Shown in pieces: positions 25,201 to 38,175 of a stretch of DNA of 64,000 nt; the stretch's first letter is position 1, and the number at the start of each line of letters is the position of its first letter. Both the position numbers and the translations under genes were made by a program. Where the stretch lies: assembly GCF_035594125.1 (NCBI RefSeq), contig NC_087192.1, forward strand, positions 13,644,990-13,708,989. Direction: 5' to 3'. The notes under the pieces are model-generated. The model was not told the origin of the DNA, made no database searches, and saw only the letters and a list, made by a program, of their open reading frames with translations. The stretch is from Scylla paramamosain. Taxonomy: Eukaryota > Arthropoda > Malacostraca > Decapoda > Portunidae.

Positions 25201-28200
25201 GTTGTTATTATTCCCATGTAATGTGATTCCCCTGCTTTTTAGTGCTTTATTGCCTAACACGCTCAAAAACACCCAAAAGACACTTTTCTGGTAATATCAT
25301 TTTTTTTCCCACATAAAGCTAGTTTTGCATGGAATTTGGGGTTTTGGTAACTAAGAATGTGAAAAAATAACTCAAAACATTTAGTAAGGTTATTCTATTT
25401 CTTAATTAAAAGTGTTATTCATGAGTTTCAGCATTTTGGTATGTAAGAAACTTTTCTAATACACACATTTGGTAAAGTATTTCTGTTTCAAAATTAAAAG
25501 TGTTATTGATGAGTTTCAGCTTTTTGGTATGTAAGAAACTTCTTTATGTACACGAGTTTTTGAGTATTTTACCTTGTGGTTCTTGTCAAACTATAAAACA
25601 CTCATACACGTTTCTCGTAATGTCCTCTTCTTTGCCAATATAAAGTGCTCTTCATCCATTTTTGCATTTTTTGTAGGTAACAAGCTCAAAAACACATCAA
25701 AATACATCTTTTTGGTAATGTTTTCCTATTTCTTCATATTGGTTAGTTTACATCCGTTTTAGCGTTTTTCTACGTAAATCACTGAAAAGACACGTTTTAA
25801 GTAATATTGTTGATATTGCTGAAAAACACTCAAAAGACAGGTTTCTGGTAAAGTCGTGTAATTTCCCATATAGGTGGATTTGCATACACTTCAGGGTTTG
25901 TATATAACTCCGAAAAAAAGCTTAAATTTTTTTTATAATGATTTTTTTTTACAAAATTTCCATGAATTTTGCCAGAATTAGCTTTTTGGTACTTGAGGAA
26001 CTTAAAAACACTCATAATACACGATTTTCGTAATGTCCTTTAATTTTCCAAACATAGGGTTCTTTGCATGTATTTAGGAATTTTTATAGGTAACATGATC
26101 AAAAAACTTCAAAATACATGTTTCTGGTAATGTTATTCTGTTTCTCCATAAAGGGTGCTTTGCAGGCATTTTAGCGTTTTGGTATGTAAGAAGCTCAAAA
26201 ACACGTAAAGGCAGGTTCTTGGTAAAAGTTGGTTTTATTCCCATATAATGTGATTGCCCTCCTTTTTAGTGCTTTAGTGCCTATCACGCTCAAAAACACT
26301 CAAAAGACACTTTTTTGGTAATGTCATTTTTTTCCCACATAAAGCTAGTTTCGCATGCAATTTTTGGTTTTGGTAACTAAGAATGTGAAAAGCACTCAAA
26401 ATACATGCATTTGGTAAGGATGTTCTGTATTCTTAATTAAGAGTGTTATTTCTGAGTTTCAGCATTTTGGTATCTAAGAAACTTCTCCATATTCACCGAG
26501 TTTTGCGATTTTTGCCTTGTGGCTGTTGTGAAACTATAAAACACTCATTATATACGTTTCTCGTAATGTCCTTTTGTATCCCAATATAGAGTGCTTTCCA
26601 TACATTTTTGCGTTTTTTGAAGATAAGAAGCTCAAAAACACTCAAAATATACCGTTTTGGTAATGTTATTCTATTTCTCCATATTAGTTGGTTTGCATCC
26701 GATTTAGCGTTTTTCTACGTAAAACACTGAAAAGACACTTTTTCAGTAATTTTGTGATGGATTCCTACATTTAGTGACTTCCATATTATTTATCCTTTTG
26801 GTGCCTAACATGCTAAAAAAAAAAAACACAAAAGACAGGTTTCTAGTAGGGTCGTTTAACTTCCCCATATAGGTGGCTTTGCATGCACTTTAGGGGTTGG
26901 TACATAACAGTCCGAAAAAAAGCTAAAATTAACTCTTTTTCATAATGTTCCTTTTTCACATAATTTCCCTGAATTTTGGCAGAATTTTAGCATCTTGGTA
27001 CATATGAAGATGAATAAAAAAAATCCTATTTTTTTACTTATCTATTTTTTTTTTTTTTCTCTATAAAGAGTGTTATTTGTGGGTTTTAGCTTTTTGGTAC
27101 TTAAAGAACTTAAAAACACTCATAATACACGTTTCTCGAAATGTCCTTTCGTTTCCCAAACATTCTTTGCATGTATTTAGGCGTTTTTATAGTTAACACG
27201 ATCAAAAACACTCAAAATACATGTTTTTGGTAATGTTATTCTGTTTCTAAATAAAGGGTGTTTTCCATGCGTTTTAGCGTTTTGGTATATAAGGAGCTCA
27301 AAAACACTTAGAAAAAACATTTGGTAAAAGTTGATTTTATTCCCATGTAATGTGATTGCACTGCTTTTTAGTGCTTTATTGCCTATCATGCTAAAAAAAA
27401 AAAAAAAAAACACTTAAAGGACACTTTTCTGGTAGTTATTTTTTTTCCCACTTAAAGCTACTTTCACATAAAATTTGGGGTTTTGGTAACTAAGAATGTG
27501 AAAAACACTCAAAATACACGCATTTGGTAAGGTTGTTCTGTTTCTCAATTAAGAGTGTTATTCAAGAGTTTCACCATTTTGGTATCTGAGAAACTTCTCC
27601 ATATATACAAGTTTTTGCGTTTTTTGCCTTGTGCTTCTTGAGAATCTATAAAACACTCATTATACATGTGTCTCGTAATGTCCTTTTGTTAACCAATATA
27701 GAGAGCTTTCCATCCATTTTCGCGTTTTTTTTTTTTTTTTTTTTTTTTTGTAAAAAGCTCAAAAATACTCAAAATATACCTTTTTGGTAATCTTATTCTA
27801 TTTTTTCATGTTGGCTGGTTTGCATCCGTTTCAGCATTTTTGTACTTAAAACACGGAAAAGACACGTTTTCAGTAATTTGTTTTGGATTCCCAAATAGAA
27901 TGAATTCCATATTGTTAATTGTTTTGGTGACTAACATGCTGAAAAACACTACAAAACACAGTTCTTTTGTAAAGTCGTTTAATTTCCCCATATAGTTGGC
28001 TTTGCATGCACTTTAGGGTTTTGTGCATAACAGTCCGAAAAAAAAGCAAAAATTAACTTTTTTGATAATGTTCTTTTTTCATATAATTTCCCTGAATTTT
28101 GCCAGAATTTTGTGATCTCGGTACCTATGAAGAAGAATAACAAAAAAAAAATCCTATATATTTATTTACTTTTTTTTTCTCTATAAAGAGGTTTTAGCTT

Positions 28201-29260
28201 TTTGGTACTTATGGAACTTAAAAAGACTCATAATACACGTTTCTCCTAATGTCCTTTCGTTTCCCAGACATAGTGTTTTTTGCATGTATTAAAGCGTTAT
28301 TAGAGGTAACATGATCAAAAACTCTCAAAATACATGTTTTTGGTAATGTTAATCTGATTCTCCATAAAGGGTGTTTTGCATACGTTTTAGCGTTTTGGTA
28401 TATAAGGAGCTCAAAAACACTTAAAGGCAAGTTCTTGGTAAAAGATGGTTTTATTCCCATGTAATGTGATTGACCTTTTTAGTGTTTTATTGCCTAACAC
28501 GCTCAAAAACACTCAAAAGACACTCTTCTGGAAATGTCATTTTTTTACTACATAAAGCTAGTTTTGCATGCAATTTGGGGTTTTTCGTAACTAAGAATGT
28601 GAAAAACAGTCAAAATACACGCATATCGTAAGGTTGTTCTGTATTCTCAATTAAGAGTGTTATTCCTCAGTTTCAGCATTTTGGTATCTAAGAAACTTAT
28701 CCATATACACGAGTTTTTGCGTTTTTTGCCTTGTGGTTCTTGTGAAACTATAAGACACTCATTATACAATTTTCTCGTAATGTCCTTTTGTATATCAATA
28801 TAGAGTGCTTTCTATCCATTTTCGCGTTTTTTGTAGATAAGAAGCTCAAAAACATTGAAAAAATACCTTTTTTTGGTAATTTTATTCTATTTTTTCATAT
28901 TCGTTGGTTTGCATCTGTTTCAGCGCTTTTCTACGTAAAACACTGAAAAGACACTTTTTCAGTAATTTTGTGATGGATTCCCATATTGAGTGACTTCCAT
29001 GTTATATATCGTTTTGGTGCTTAACATGTTGAAAAACACTCAAAAGACAGGTTTCTCGTAAAGTCGTTTAATTTCCTCATATAGGTGGCTTTGCATGCAC
29101 TTTAGGGTTTGGTACATAACAGTCCGAAAAAAAGGTAAAATTAAAATTTTTTTTCGTAATTTTCTTTTTTTACATAATTTTCCTGAATTTTGCCCGAATT
29201 TTGGCATCTTGGTACCTATGAAGATGAATAACAAAAAAATAAATAAATTCCTATCTTTTT
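22261..29260 (+). repeat. Higher-order satellite array, 1.1-kb unit
   Basis: Ordered monomers in plus orientation, with the anchor motif near 23220, 24332, 25181, 26209 and 28428; the copy expected near 27316 is altered. A compressed copy between 24332 and 25181 contains a local rearrangement at 24785-24865. Another, near 25440-25500, has a duplicated piece of the caattaagagtg monomer. The array is interrupted at about 29260 by a minus-strand Jockey-like element and resumes at about 32572. Confidence 0.93.
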
Positions 29261-32200
29261 TTTTTTATGTAGGAAGGATACTGGCCAAGGGCAACAAAAA
29301 TCTAATAAAGAAAAAAATGCCCACTGAAATGCCAGTCCCATAAAAGGGTCAAAGCAGTGGTCAAAAATTGGTGGATAAGTGTCTTGAAACCTCCCTCTTG
29401 AAGGAATTCAAGTCATAGGAAGGTGGAAATACAGAAGAAGGCAGGGAGTTCCAGAGTTTACCAGAGAAAGGGATGAATGATTGAGAATACTGGTTAACTC
29501 TTGCGTTAGAGAGGTGGACAGAATAGGAGTGAGAGAAAGAAGAAAGTCTTGTGCAGCGAGGCCGCGGGAGGAGGAGAGGCATGCAGTTAGCAAGATCAGA
29601 AGAGCAGTTGGCATGAAAATAGCAGTAGAAGACAGCTAGATATGCAACATTGCGGCGGTGAGAGAGGGGCTGAAGACAGTCAGTTAGAGGAGAGGAGTTG
29701 ATGAGACGAAAAGCTTTTGATTCCACCCTGTCTAGAACAGCAGTATGAGTGGAACCCCCCCAGACATGTGAAGCATACTCCATACATGGACGGATAAGGC
29801 CCTTGTACAGAGTTAGCAGCTGGGGGGGTGAGAAAAACTGGCGGAGACGTCTCAGAACACCTAACTTCATAGAAGCTGTTTTAGCTAGAGATGAGATGTG
29901 AAGTTTCCAGTTCAGATTATAAGTAAAGGACAGACCGAGGATGTTCAGTGTAGAAGAGGGGGACAGTTGAGTGTCATTGAAGAAGAGGGGATAGTTGTCT
30001 GGAAGATTGTGTCGAGTTGATAGATGGAGGAATTGAGTTTTTGAGGCATTGAACAATACCAAGTTTGCTCTGCCCCAATCAGAAATTTTAGAAAGATCAG
30101 AAGTCAGGCGTTCTGTGGCTTCCCTGCGTGATATGTTTACCTCCTGAAGGGTTGGACGTCTATGAAAAGACGTGGAAAAATGCAGGGTGGTATCATCAGC
30201 ATAGGAGTGGATAGGACAAGAAGTTTGGTTTAGATCATTAATGAATAATAAGAAGAGAGTGGGTGACAGGACAGAACCCTGAGGAACACCACTGTTAATA
30301 GATTTAGGAAAAGAACAGTGACCGTCTACCAGAGCAGCAATAGAACGGTCAGAAAGGAAACTTGAGATGAAGTTACAGAGAGAAGGATAGAAACCGTAGG
30401 AGGGTAGTTTGGAAATCAAAGCTTTGTGCCAGACTCTATCAAAGGCTTTTGATATGTCCAAGGCAACAGCAAAAGTTTCACCAAAGTCTCTAAAAGAGAA
30501 TGACCAAGACTCAGTAAGGAAAGCCAGAAGATCACCAGTAGAGCGGCCTTGACGGAACCCATACTGGCGATCAGATAGAAGGTTGTGAAGTGATAGATGT
30601 TTAAGAATCTTCCTGTTGAGGATAGATTCAAAAACTTTAGATAAGCAGGAAATTAAAGCAATAGGACGGTAGTTTGAGGGATTAGAGCGGTCACCCTTTT
30701 TAGGAACAGGTTGAATGTATGCAAACTTCCAGCAAGAAGGAAAAGTAGATGTTGACAGACAGAGCTGAAAGAGTTTGACTAGGCAAGGTGCAAGCACGGA
30801 GGCACAGTTTCGGAGAACAATAGGAGGGACCCCATCAGGTCCATAAGCCTTCCGAGGGTTTAGACCAGCGAGGGCATGGAAAACATCATTACGAAGAATT
30901 TTAATACGTGGCATGAAGTAGTCAGAGGGTGGAGGAGAGGGAGGAACAAGCCCAGAATCGTCCAAGGTAGAGTTTTTAGCAAAGGTTTGAGCAAAGAGTT
31001 CAGCTTTAGAAATAGATGTGATAGCAGTGGTGCCATCTGGTTGAAGTAGAGGAGGGAAAGAAGAAGAAGCAAAGTTATTGGAGATATTTTTGGCTAGATG
31101 CCAGAAATCACGAGGGGAGTTAGATCTTGAAAGGTTTTGACATTTTCTGTTAATGAAGGAGTTTTTGGCTAGTTGGAGAACAGACTTGGCATGGTTCCGG
31201 GCAGAAATATAAAGTGAATGAGATTCTGGTGAAGGAAGGCTTAAGTACCTTTTGTGGGCCACCTCTCTATCATGTATAGCACGAGAACAAGCTGTGTTAA
31301 ACCAAGGTTTAGAAGGTTTAGGACGAGAAAAAGAGTGAGGAATGTACGCCTCCATGCCAGACACTATCACCTCTGTTATGCGCTCAGCACACAAAGACGG
31401 GTCTCTGACACGGAAGCAGTAGTCATTCCAAGGAAAATCAGCAAAATACCTCCTCAGGTCCCCCCAACTAGCAGAGGCAAAACGCCAGAGGCACCTTCGC
31501 TTAGGGGGATCCTGAGGAGGGATTGGAGTGATAGGACAAGATAAAGATATGAGATTGTGATCGGAGGAGCCCAACGGAGAAGAAAGGGTGACAGCATAAG
31601 CAGAAGGATTAGAGGTCAGGAAAAGGTCAAGAATGTTGGGCGTATCTCCAAGACGGTCAGGAATACGAGTAGGGTGTTGCACCAATTGCTCTAGGTCATG
31701 GAGGATAGCAAAGTTGTAGGCTAGTTCACCAGGATGGTCAGTGAAGGGAGAGGAAAGCCAAAGCTGGTGGTGAACATTGAAGTCTCCAAGAATGGAGATC
31801 TCTGCAAAAGGGAAGAGGGTCAGAATGTGCTCCACTTTGGAAGTTAAGTAGTCAAAGAATTTCTTATAGTCAGAGGAGTTAGGAGAGAGGTATACAGCAC
31901 AGATAAATTTAGTATGAGAATGACTCTGTAGTCGTAGCCAGATGGTGGAAAACTCGGAAGATTCAAGAGCGTGAGCACGAGAGCAGGTTAAGTCATTGCG
32001 CACATAAACGCAGCATCCAGCTTTGGATCGAAAATATCGAAAATGAGGATAGAGAAAGTAGGAGGGAACAGAAAAGGGGCTACTGTCAGTTGCCTCAGAC
32101 ACCTGAGTTTCAGTGAGGAAAAGAAGATGAGGTTTAGAAGAGGAGAGGTGGTGTTCTACAGATTGAAAATTAGATCTTAGACCGCGAATGTTGCAGAAGT

Positions 32201-32571
32201 TAATGAAGAAAAAGTTGAGGGGGGTGTCAAGACACTTAGGGTCGTCGACGGAAAGGCAGTCCGACCTGGGGACATTTATGGTCCCCTCCCCAGATGGGGA
32301 CTCCGAGGCTGGTGTAGGAGTCGCCATGATTTTAAAATTTTTGAGTGAAGGGTGTGTGTGTTATTAGGTGCTTGTAGTTTTGTGTGGAGGAAGAGAGTTG
32401 TCTTTAGAGGGCAGGCTGTGACTACCCCCTTGTGTTGTGAGACACAAAGGGAAACGTTCAGTGAGGTCACAGCTGGGTTTAATGATAAGTTCACAGCACC
32501 CCCTGAACAGTGCTTTAGACCTCACTGGGAGTAATTATCGTTTCGGCAGGTGTCTACTGCCTCCTCCTTAT
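29261..32571 (-). mobile_element. Apparently full-length Jockey-like non-LTR retrotransposon
   Basis: The element lies within the satellite at the A/T-rich monomer 8/9 border. Read on the minus strand it has a roughly 240-bp 5' leader starting near ggaggcagtagacacctgcc, one long ORF ending at 29361, a roughly 100-bp 3' UTR, and a poly(A) tail seen as poly(T) at about 29251-29262. Similar A/T-rich target sequence flanks both ends (ttcctat left, tccttatt right). The target-site duplication cannot be fixed exactly because the region is low complexity. Only one ORF is seen and no separate gag-like ORF1. Base composition is clearly less A/T-rich than the surrounding satellite. A 5'-truncated relative lies at 56657-56930. 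Confidence 0.9.
29361..32327 (-). CDS. Endonuclease/reverse transcriptase polyprotein of Jockey-like LINE (988 aa)
   Basis: The uninterrupted 988-codon ORF should direct target-primed reverse transcription. An apurinic-type endonuclease domain occupies about residues 36-260, with NIRG near 46, the catalytic-Glu box LTETQ near 72, GDFN near 180 and SDHN near 254. The reverse transcriptase follows at about 480-760: [22 protein letters not shown], motif [14 protein letters not shown] near 625, motif [11 protein letters not shown] near 685, and the catalytic YADDT near 708. The C-terminal region has the [20 protein letters not shown] segment usual in this superfamily. All key residues are present and there is no frameshift or stop, so the copy is young or still competent. 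The ATG at 32327 is chosen as the first in frame; the N terminus before the endonuclease is short and Ser/Pro-rich. Jockey superfamily is confident; the exact clade is not. Confidence 0.93.
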   Translation of the reverse strand: MATPTPASESPSGEGTINVPRSDCLSVDDPKCLDTPLNFFFINFCNIRGLRSNFQSVEHHLSSSKPHLLFLTETQVSEATDSSPFSVPSYFLYPHFRYFRSKAGCCVYVRNDLTCSRAHALESSEFSTIWLRLQSHSHTKFICAVYLSPNSSDYKKFFDYLTSKVEHILTLFPFAEISILGDFNVHHQLWLSSPFTDHPGELAYNFAILHDLEQLVQHPTRIPDRLGDTPNILDLFLTSNPSAYAVTLSSPLGSSDHNLISLSCPITPIPPQDPPKRRCLWRFASASWGDLRRYFADFPWNDYCFRVRDPSLCAERITEVIVSGMEAYIPHSFSRPKPSKPWFNTACSRAIHDREVAHKRYLSLPSPESHSLYISARNHAKSVLQLAKNSFINRKCQNLSRSNSPRDFWHLAKNISNNFASSSFPPLLQPDGTTAITSISKAELFAQTFAKNSTLDDSGLVPPSPPPSDYFMPRIKILRNDVFHALAGLNPRKAYGPDGVPPIVLRNCASVLAPCLVKLFQLCLSTSTFPSCWKFAYIQPVPKKGDRSNPSNYRPIALISCLSKVFESILNRKILKHLSLHNLLSDRQYGFRQGRSTGDLLAFLTESWSFSFRDFGETFAVALDISKAFDRVWHKALISKLPSYGFYPSLCNFISSFLSDRSIAALVDGHCSFPKSINSGVPQGSVLSPTLFLLFINDLNQTSCPIHSYADDTTLHFSTSFHRRPTLQEVNISRREATERLTSDLSKISDWGRANLVLFNASKTQFLHLSTRHNLPDNYPLFFNDTQLSPSSTLNILGLSFTYNLNWKLHISSLAKTASMKLGVLRRLRQFFSPPQLLTLYKGLIRPCMEYASHVWGGSTHTAVLDRVESKAFRLINSSPLTDCLQPLSHRRNVAYLAVFYCYFHANCSSDLANCMPLLLPRPRCTRLSSFSHSYSVHLSNARVNQYSQSFIPFSGKLWNSLPSSVFPPSYDLNSFKREVSRHLSTNF

Positions 32572-35500
32572 TCATTTATTTATTTATTTTTTCTATAAAC
32601 AGTGTTATTTATGGGTTTTAGCTAAATGGTACTTAAAGAACTTAAAAACACTCGTAATACAGGTTTTTCGAAATGCCTTTTAATTTCCCAAACATAAGGT
32701 TCTTTGCATGTATTTAAGAGTTTTTATAGGTAACATGATCAAAAACACTCAAAATACATGTTTTTCTCCATAAAGGGTGTTTTGCATTCGTTTTAGCGTT
32801 TTGGTATTTAAGGAGCTCAAAAACACTTAAAGGCAAGTTGTTAGTAAAAGTTAGTTTTTTTTCCCATGTAATATGATTGCCCTGCTTTTTAGTGTTTTAT
32901 TGCCTATCATGCTAAAAAAAAAAAAAAACACTTAAAAGACACTTTTCTGGTAATGTCATTTTTTTTCCCACATAAAGCTACTTTCACATAAAATTTGGGG
33001 TTTTGGTAACTAAGAATGTGAAAAACACTCAAAATACACGCATTTGGTAAGGTTGTTCTCTTTCTCAATTTAGAGTGTTATTCAGGTTTCAGCATTTTTT
33101 TATCTAAGAAACTTCTCCATATATATGAGATTTTTGCGTTTTTCGCCTTGTGATTCTTGAGAATCTATAAAACACTCATTATACACGTTTCTCGTAATGT
33201 CCTTTTGTTAACCAATAGAGAGAGCTTTGCATCTTATTTCGCGTTTTTTGTAAGTAAAAAGCTAAAAAAAAACACTCAAATTAACCTTTTTGGTAATCTT
33301 ATTCTATTTCTTCATGTTGGTTGGTTTGCATCCGTTTTAGCGTTTTTTTACGTAAAACACGAAAAAGACACGTTTAAAGTAATTTTGTTTTGGATTCCCA
33401 CATAGAATGACTTCAATATTATTTATTGTTTTGGTGACTCACATGCTCAAAGACACTAGAAACACAGGTTTCTCGTAAAGTCGTTTAATTTCCCTAATTA
33501 AATAAATAAATGCATGAATTGCATGCACTTCATGGTTTGGTACATAACAGTCCGAAAAAAAAAAGTTAAAATTAACTTTTTCGATAATGTTCTTTTTCCA
33601 CATAATTTCCCTGAATTTTGCCAGAATTTTGGCATCTCAGTACCTATGAAGAAGAATAACAAAAAAAAAAAATCCTATTTTTTAATAATTTCTTTATTTT
33701 TTCTCTATAAAAAGGTTTAAGCTTTTTGATACTTATGGAACATAAAAACACACAAAATACACGTTTCTCATAATGTTCTTTCGTTTCCCAAGACATAGGG
33801 TTCTTTGCATATATTTAAGCGTTTTTAGAGGTAACATGATCAAAAACACTCAAAATAAATGTTTTTGGTAATGTTAATCTGTTTCACCATAAAGGGTGTT
33901 TTGCATATGTTTTAGCGTTTTGGTATATAAGGAGTTAAAAAACACTTAAAAGTTGGTTTTATTCCCATGTAATGTGATTGCCCTTCTTTTTAGTGCTTTA
34001 TTGCCTAACTCTCTCAAAAACCCTGAAAAGATTCTTTTCTGGTAATGTCATTTTTTTTCCCACATAAAGCTAGTTTCGCAGGCAATTTGGGCTTCTAGTA
34101 ACTAAGAATGTGAAAAACACTCAAAATACACGCATTTAGTAATGTTATTCTGTTTCTTAATTAAGAGTGTTATTCAGGAGTTTCAGCATTTTGGTATCTA
34201 AGAAACTTCTCCATATACACTAGTTTTTGCGTTTTTTGCTTCGTGCTTCTTGTGAAACTATAAAATACTCATTATACACGTTTCTCGTAATGTCTTTTTA
34301 TTTCCCAGTATAGAGTGCTTTGCATCCATTTTCACGTTTTTTTTTTTTTTCGTTGGTCACAAGCTCAAAAATACTTAAAATATACCTTTTTGGTAATGTT
34401 ATTCTATTTCTTCATATTGGTCTGTTTGCATCCGTTTTAGCGTTTTTTACGTAAAACACTGAAAAGACACGTTTCCAGTAATTTTGTTTTGGATTCCCAT
34501 ATAGAGTGACTTCCATATTATTTATCGTTTTGGTGCCTAACATGCTGAAAAACACTCAAAAGACAGTTTGTAAAGTCGTTTAATTTCCCCATATAGATGG
34601 CTTTGCATGCACATTAGGGTTTGGTACATAACAGTCCGGAATAAAAAGCTAAAATTAACTTTTTCGATAATGTTCTTTTATCCACATAATTTCCTTGAAT
34701 TTTAACAGAATTTTGGCATCTCGTTACCTCTGAAGATGAATAACAAAAAAAAAATATTATTTTCTTTTATTTCATTTATTTATTTTTATTATTATTATTT
34801 TTTTTTTTTTTGTTTCTTCATAAAGAGTGTTATTTGTGGGTTTTAGCTTTTTGGTATTTAAGTAACTTAAAAACACTTATAATACACGTTTCCCGTAATG
34901 TCCTTTCGTTTCCCAAACATAGGATTCTTTGCATGTATTTAAGCGTTTTTATAGGTAACATGATCAAAAACACTCAAAATACATGTTTTTTGTAATGTTA
35001 TTGTGTTTCTCCATAAAGGATTTTTTGCATTCGTTTTAGCGTTTTGGTATGTAAGGAGCTCAAAAATATTTAACGGCAAGTTCTTGGTAAAAGGTTTTTT
35101 TATTCACATGTAATGTGATTGCCTTTCTTTTATGTACTTTATTGCCTAACACGCTCATAAACACTCAAAAAACATTTTCTGGCAATATAATTTTTTCCCC
35201 ACATAAACCTATTTTCGCATGTAATTTCGTGTTTTGGTAACTAAGAATGTGAAAAACACTCAAAATACACGCATTTGGTAAGGTTGTTCTGTATCTCAAT
35301 CAAGAGTGTTATTCATGAGTTTCAGCATTTTGGTATCTAAGAAACTTTTGCCTTGTGGTTGTTGTGAAACTATAAAACACTTATTATACAGGTTTCTCGT
35401 AATGTCCTTTTATTTCCCAATATAGAGTGCTTTGCATCCATTTTCGCGTTTTTTGAAGGTAACAGGCTCAAAAACACTCAAAATATACCTTTTTGGCAAT

Positions 35501-36530
35501 GTTATTCTATTTCTTCATATTGGTTTGTTTGCATCCGTTTTAGCGTGTTTCTACGTAAAACACTGAAAAGACAAGTGTTAAGTTATTTTGTTTTGGATTC
35601 ACATATAGAGTGACTTTCATATTATTTATTGTTTTGGTGTCTAACATGCTGAAAAAACACTCAAAAGACAGGTTTCTGGTTTAATTTCCCTATAGAGGTG
35701 GCTTTGCATGTAATTTAGGTTTTGGTACATAACTGTCCGAAAAAAAGCTAAAATTAACTTTTTTGATAATGCTCTTTTTTCCACATAATTTCCCTGAATT
35801 TTGCTAGAATTTTGGCATCTCTGTACCTATGAAGAATAACAAAAAAAAAAAAAGGAAAATTCTTTTTTTTTCTCTAAAAAGAGTTATTTGTGGATTTTAG
35901 CTTTTTGGTGCTTAAGGAATTTAATAACATTCATAATACACGTTTCTCGTAATGTCCCAAACATAGGGTTCTTTCCATGTATTTAAGCGTTTTTATAGGT
36001 AACATGATCAAAAACACTCAAAATACATGTTTTTGGTAATGTTAATCTGTTTCTTCATAAAGGGTGTTTTGCATGCGTTTTAGTGTTTTTTGTATGTTAG
36101 GAGCTCAAAAACACTTAAAGGCAAGTTCTTGGTAAAAGTTGGTTTTATTCCCATGTAATGTGATTGCCCTGCTTTTTAGTACTTTATTGCCTAACACGCT
36201 CAAAAACACTCAAAAGACACTTTTCTGGTAATGTCTTTTTTTTCTTTCCACATAAAGCTAGTTTCGTATGCAATTTGGGGTTTTGGTAACCAAGAATGTG
36301 AAAAACACTCAAAATACACGCATTTGGTAAGGTTATTCTGTTTCTCAATTAAGATTGTTATTCATGAGTTTCAGGGTTTTGGTATCTAAGAATCTCAAAA
36401 ACACTTATAATGCACGTTTCTCGTAATCTTCCTTTTTTTTCCTCATTTAGGGTGCTTTGCATGCATTTTGGCATTTTTTTTTTTTCACGGAATAGCTGAA
36501 AACACTGAAAATACACGCTTTTGGTAATAA
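32572..36530 (+). repeat. Higher-order satellite array, 1.1-kb unit
   Basis: The array resumes after the Jockey-like insertion in the same monomer register, at the A/T-rich monomer 9, as expected for simple insertion. The anchor motif lies near 32841, 35076 and 36119, with a damaged copy near 33945. From about 36380 to 36530 the monomers become diverged, and the array stops where the CR1-like 3' end (aagaacataagaac) begins. Confidence 0.92.
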
Positions 36531-38175
36531 GAACATAAGAACATAAGAAATAAGTAAATATGCAAGAAGGCATCAGGCCTACACGTGGCAGTACTTGTAT
36601 GAAATATGCCTACGTATTTCCACTATCATCCCCATCTATAAATGTGTAATTTTCTCTTACAGTTGCCAAATGCCTCAGCACTAACAGCTTGATTACTAAG
36701 TCCGTTCCAATCATCTACTACTGTATTTGAAAACCAATTCCTTCCTGTTTCCTTTTTGAACATCATGTTTCAGGCTCAAGCCTGAAAACTTGATGTTCTA
36801 TTTTTCTTGTTCTATCATGGTTACAGATTCTAAGAATTTTCCTTATGTTCCCCTTGTTATAACCCATATACCACTTAAAGACTTCTATCGGGTCCACTCT
36901 TAACCTACGTCTCTCTAAAGAATGTAAATTTAACAGCTTGAATCTCGCTTCGTAAGGAATACTCCTCATCCCCTGTATCCTTTTAGTCATTCTCCTTTAA
37001 AGTGATTCTAATAGACCTTTATCCTTCCTGTGATGTGGTGACCAGAATAGGATAGCGTAGTCTAGATGAAGTCTGACCAGTGCTAAATGTAACTTTAATA
37101 TTACTTCGGGAGTTTTACTTTTAGCACTCCTGAAAATGAATCATAATACACCATTTGCTTTGTTTCTCGCCTCTTTGCATTGCTTTCTTAGACGGTGTTC
37201 AGAGCTAACTTTAAATCTCAAATCTTTTTCTAACCCTGAACCTACCAGTACTTGGTTGTTCATTGTGTAACTACTGTGTGGGTTTCTTCTACTTACGCTA
37301 AGTGCTTTGCATTTGTTGATATTAAACTGCATTTGCCATCTGTCTGTCCATTCGTTCATCCTATCCAAATCTGCCTGCAAGGCGATGGTATACGATTCTG
37401 ACCTAATTAATCTACATACTCTCGTGTCATCCGCAAATTTACTAACAACACTACTAATTCCACTATCCAAGTCATTGACATATATTACAAACAACATCGG
37501 CCATAATACTAATAATCCCTTTGTCACCCCACTAATTACTTGACCCCACTCGGATTTAGAGCCGTTTATTACAACACTCTGTCGCCTGCCGCTTGGCCAT
37601 GACCTTATCCAGATTACTTATAACCTTTTTCCAATTCTTAAATACTGTGGAATATATTTCATCTGGTCCTGGTGACTTGAACTTTTCAGCTTATCTATCT
37701 CCTGTTCCACTATCTCTTTAGTTATGGTAATATCTGTCAGCTTCTCATTTTCTTCTACTCTAAATGTCTTGTCACTCTTCGGAAAATCCTGCATGTTTTC
37801 CTGGGCAAAGACAGTTAAAAAAGACTCGTTCACAATTTTACTAATCTCCTCCCAACAACTAAGCAGGTCCCATTCTGCTGTCTTTAAAGAACTATTGTTT
37901 CTCTATTCTTCGTCTTATATGCCTGATAAAATCCCTTGGGGTCCATCTTCGCTTGGCTGGCTACCTTTAATTCATAACTATTTTTAGCTTTCCTTGTTAA
38001 ACTCCTGACTTTTCTAATTCATTATATTATGGCCTTAAAACCACTTCCCCTGTCTTTAATCTCATATATACTTCTCTTTCGCCCTATGTAATGTTTTAAC
38101 CTCTGTCATCCATTTAGGATCATTCTTCTGCGATCTTATTCTTCTGTAAGGGATATTCCTAACTGTCCTGAATGT
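36531..38175 (-). mobile_element. 5'-truncated, internally deleted CR1-like retrotransposon
   Basis: On the minus strand the 3' end is the short tandem ttcttatg-type repeat (seen as aagaacataagaac), typical of CR1/L2-group elements. Coding remnants in order are: an endonuclease-to-RT linker (VNESFLTVFAQENMQ, about 37833-37700); a break at about 37620 where roughly 150 codons, including RT motif A, are missing; then WPSGRRQSVV, a damaged motif B (SGVTKG in place of SGVPQG), VNDLDSGI, the catalytic FADDT box and LDRMNEWTDRWQMQFN (about 37527-37141); and the C-terminal GRNWFSNTVVDDWN. It cannot make a functional enzyme. A near-identical copy with the same internal deletion lies at 57557-58980. 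Confidence 0.85.
37141..37527 (-). pseudogene. CR1-like reverse transcriptase fragment (palm/thumb)
   Basis: This open frame of 128 codons begins inside the damaged motif B. It contains LFVIYVNDLDSGI, the catalytic FADDTRVCRL segment (the Asp pair is intact) and LDRMNEWTDRWQMQFNINKC, a characteristic CR1-clade block. Upstream motif A is deleted and the frame is lost further downstream, so the fragment is dead. The initiating Met has no meaning. The matching fragment at 57930-58316 differs by only a few residues. Confidence 0.85.

Noticed and set aside
29408..31544. Small overlapping ORFs in other frames of the Jockey-like element
   Set aside because: Shadows of the 988-codon reading frame.
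37307..37543. Plus-strand ORFs opposite the CR1-like copies (also 58096-58332, 37724-37987, 58513-58776)
   Set aside because: Antisense shadows of CR1-like coding sequence, duplicated along with it.
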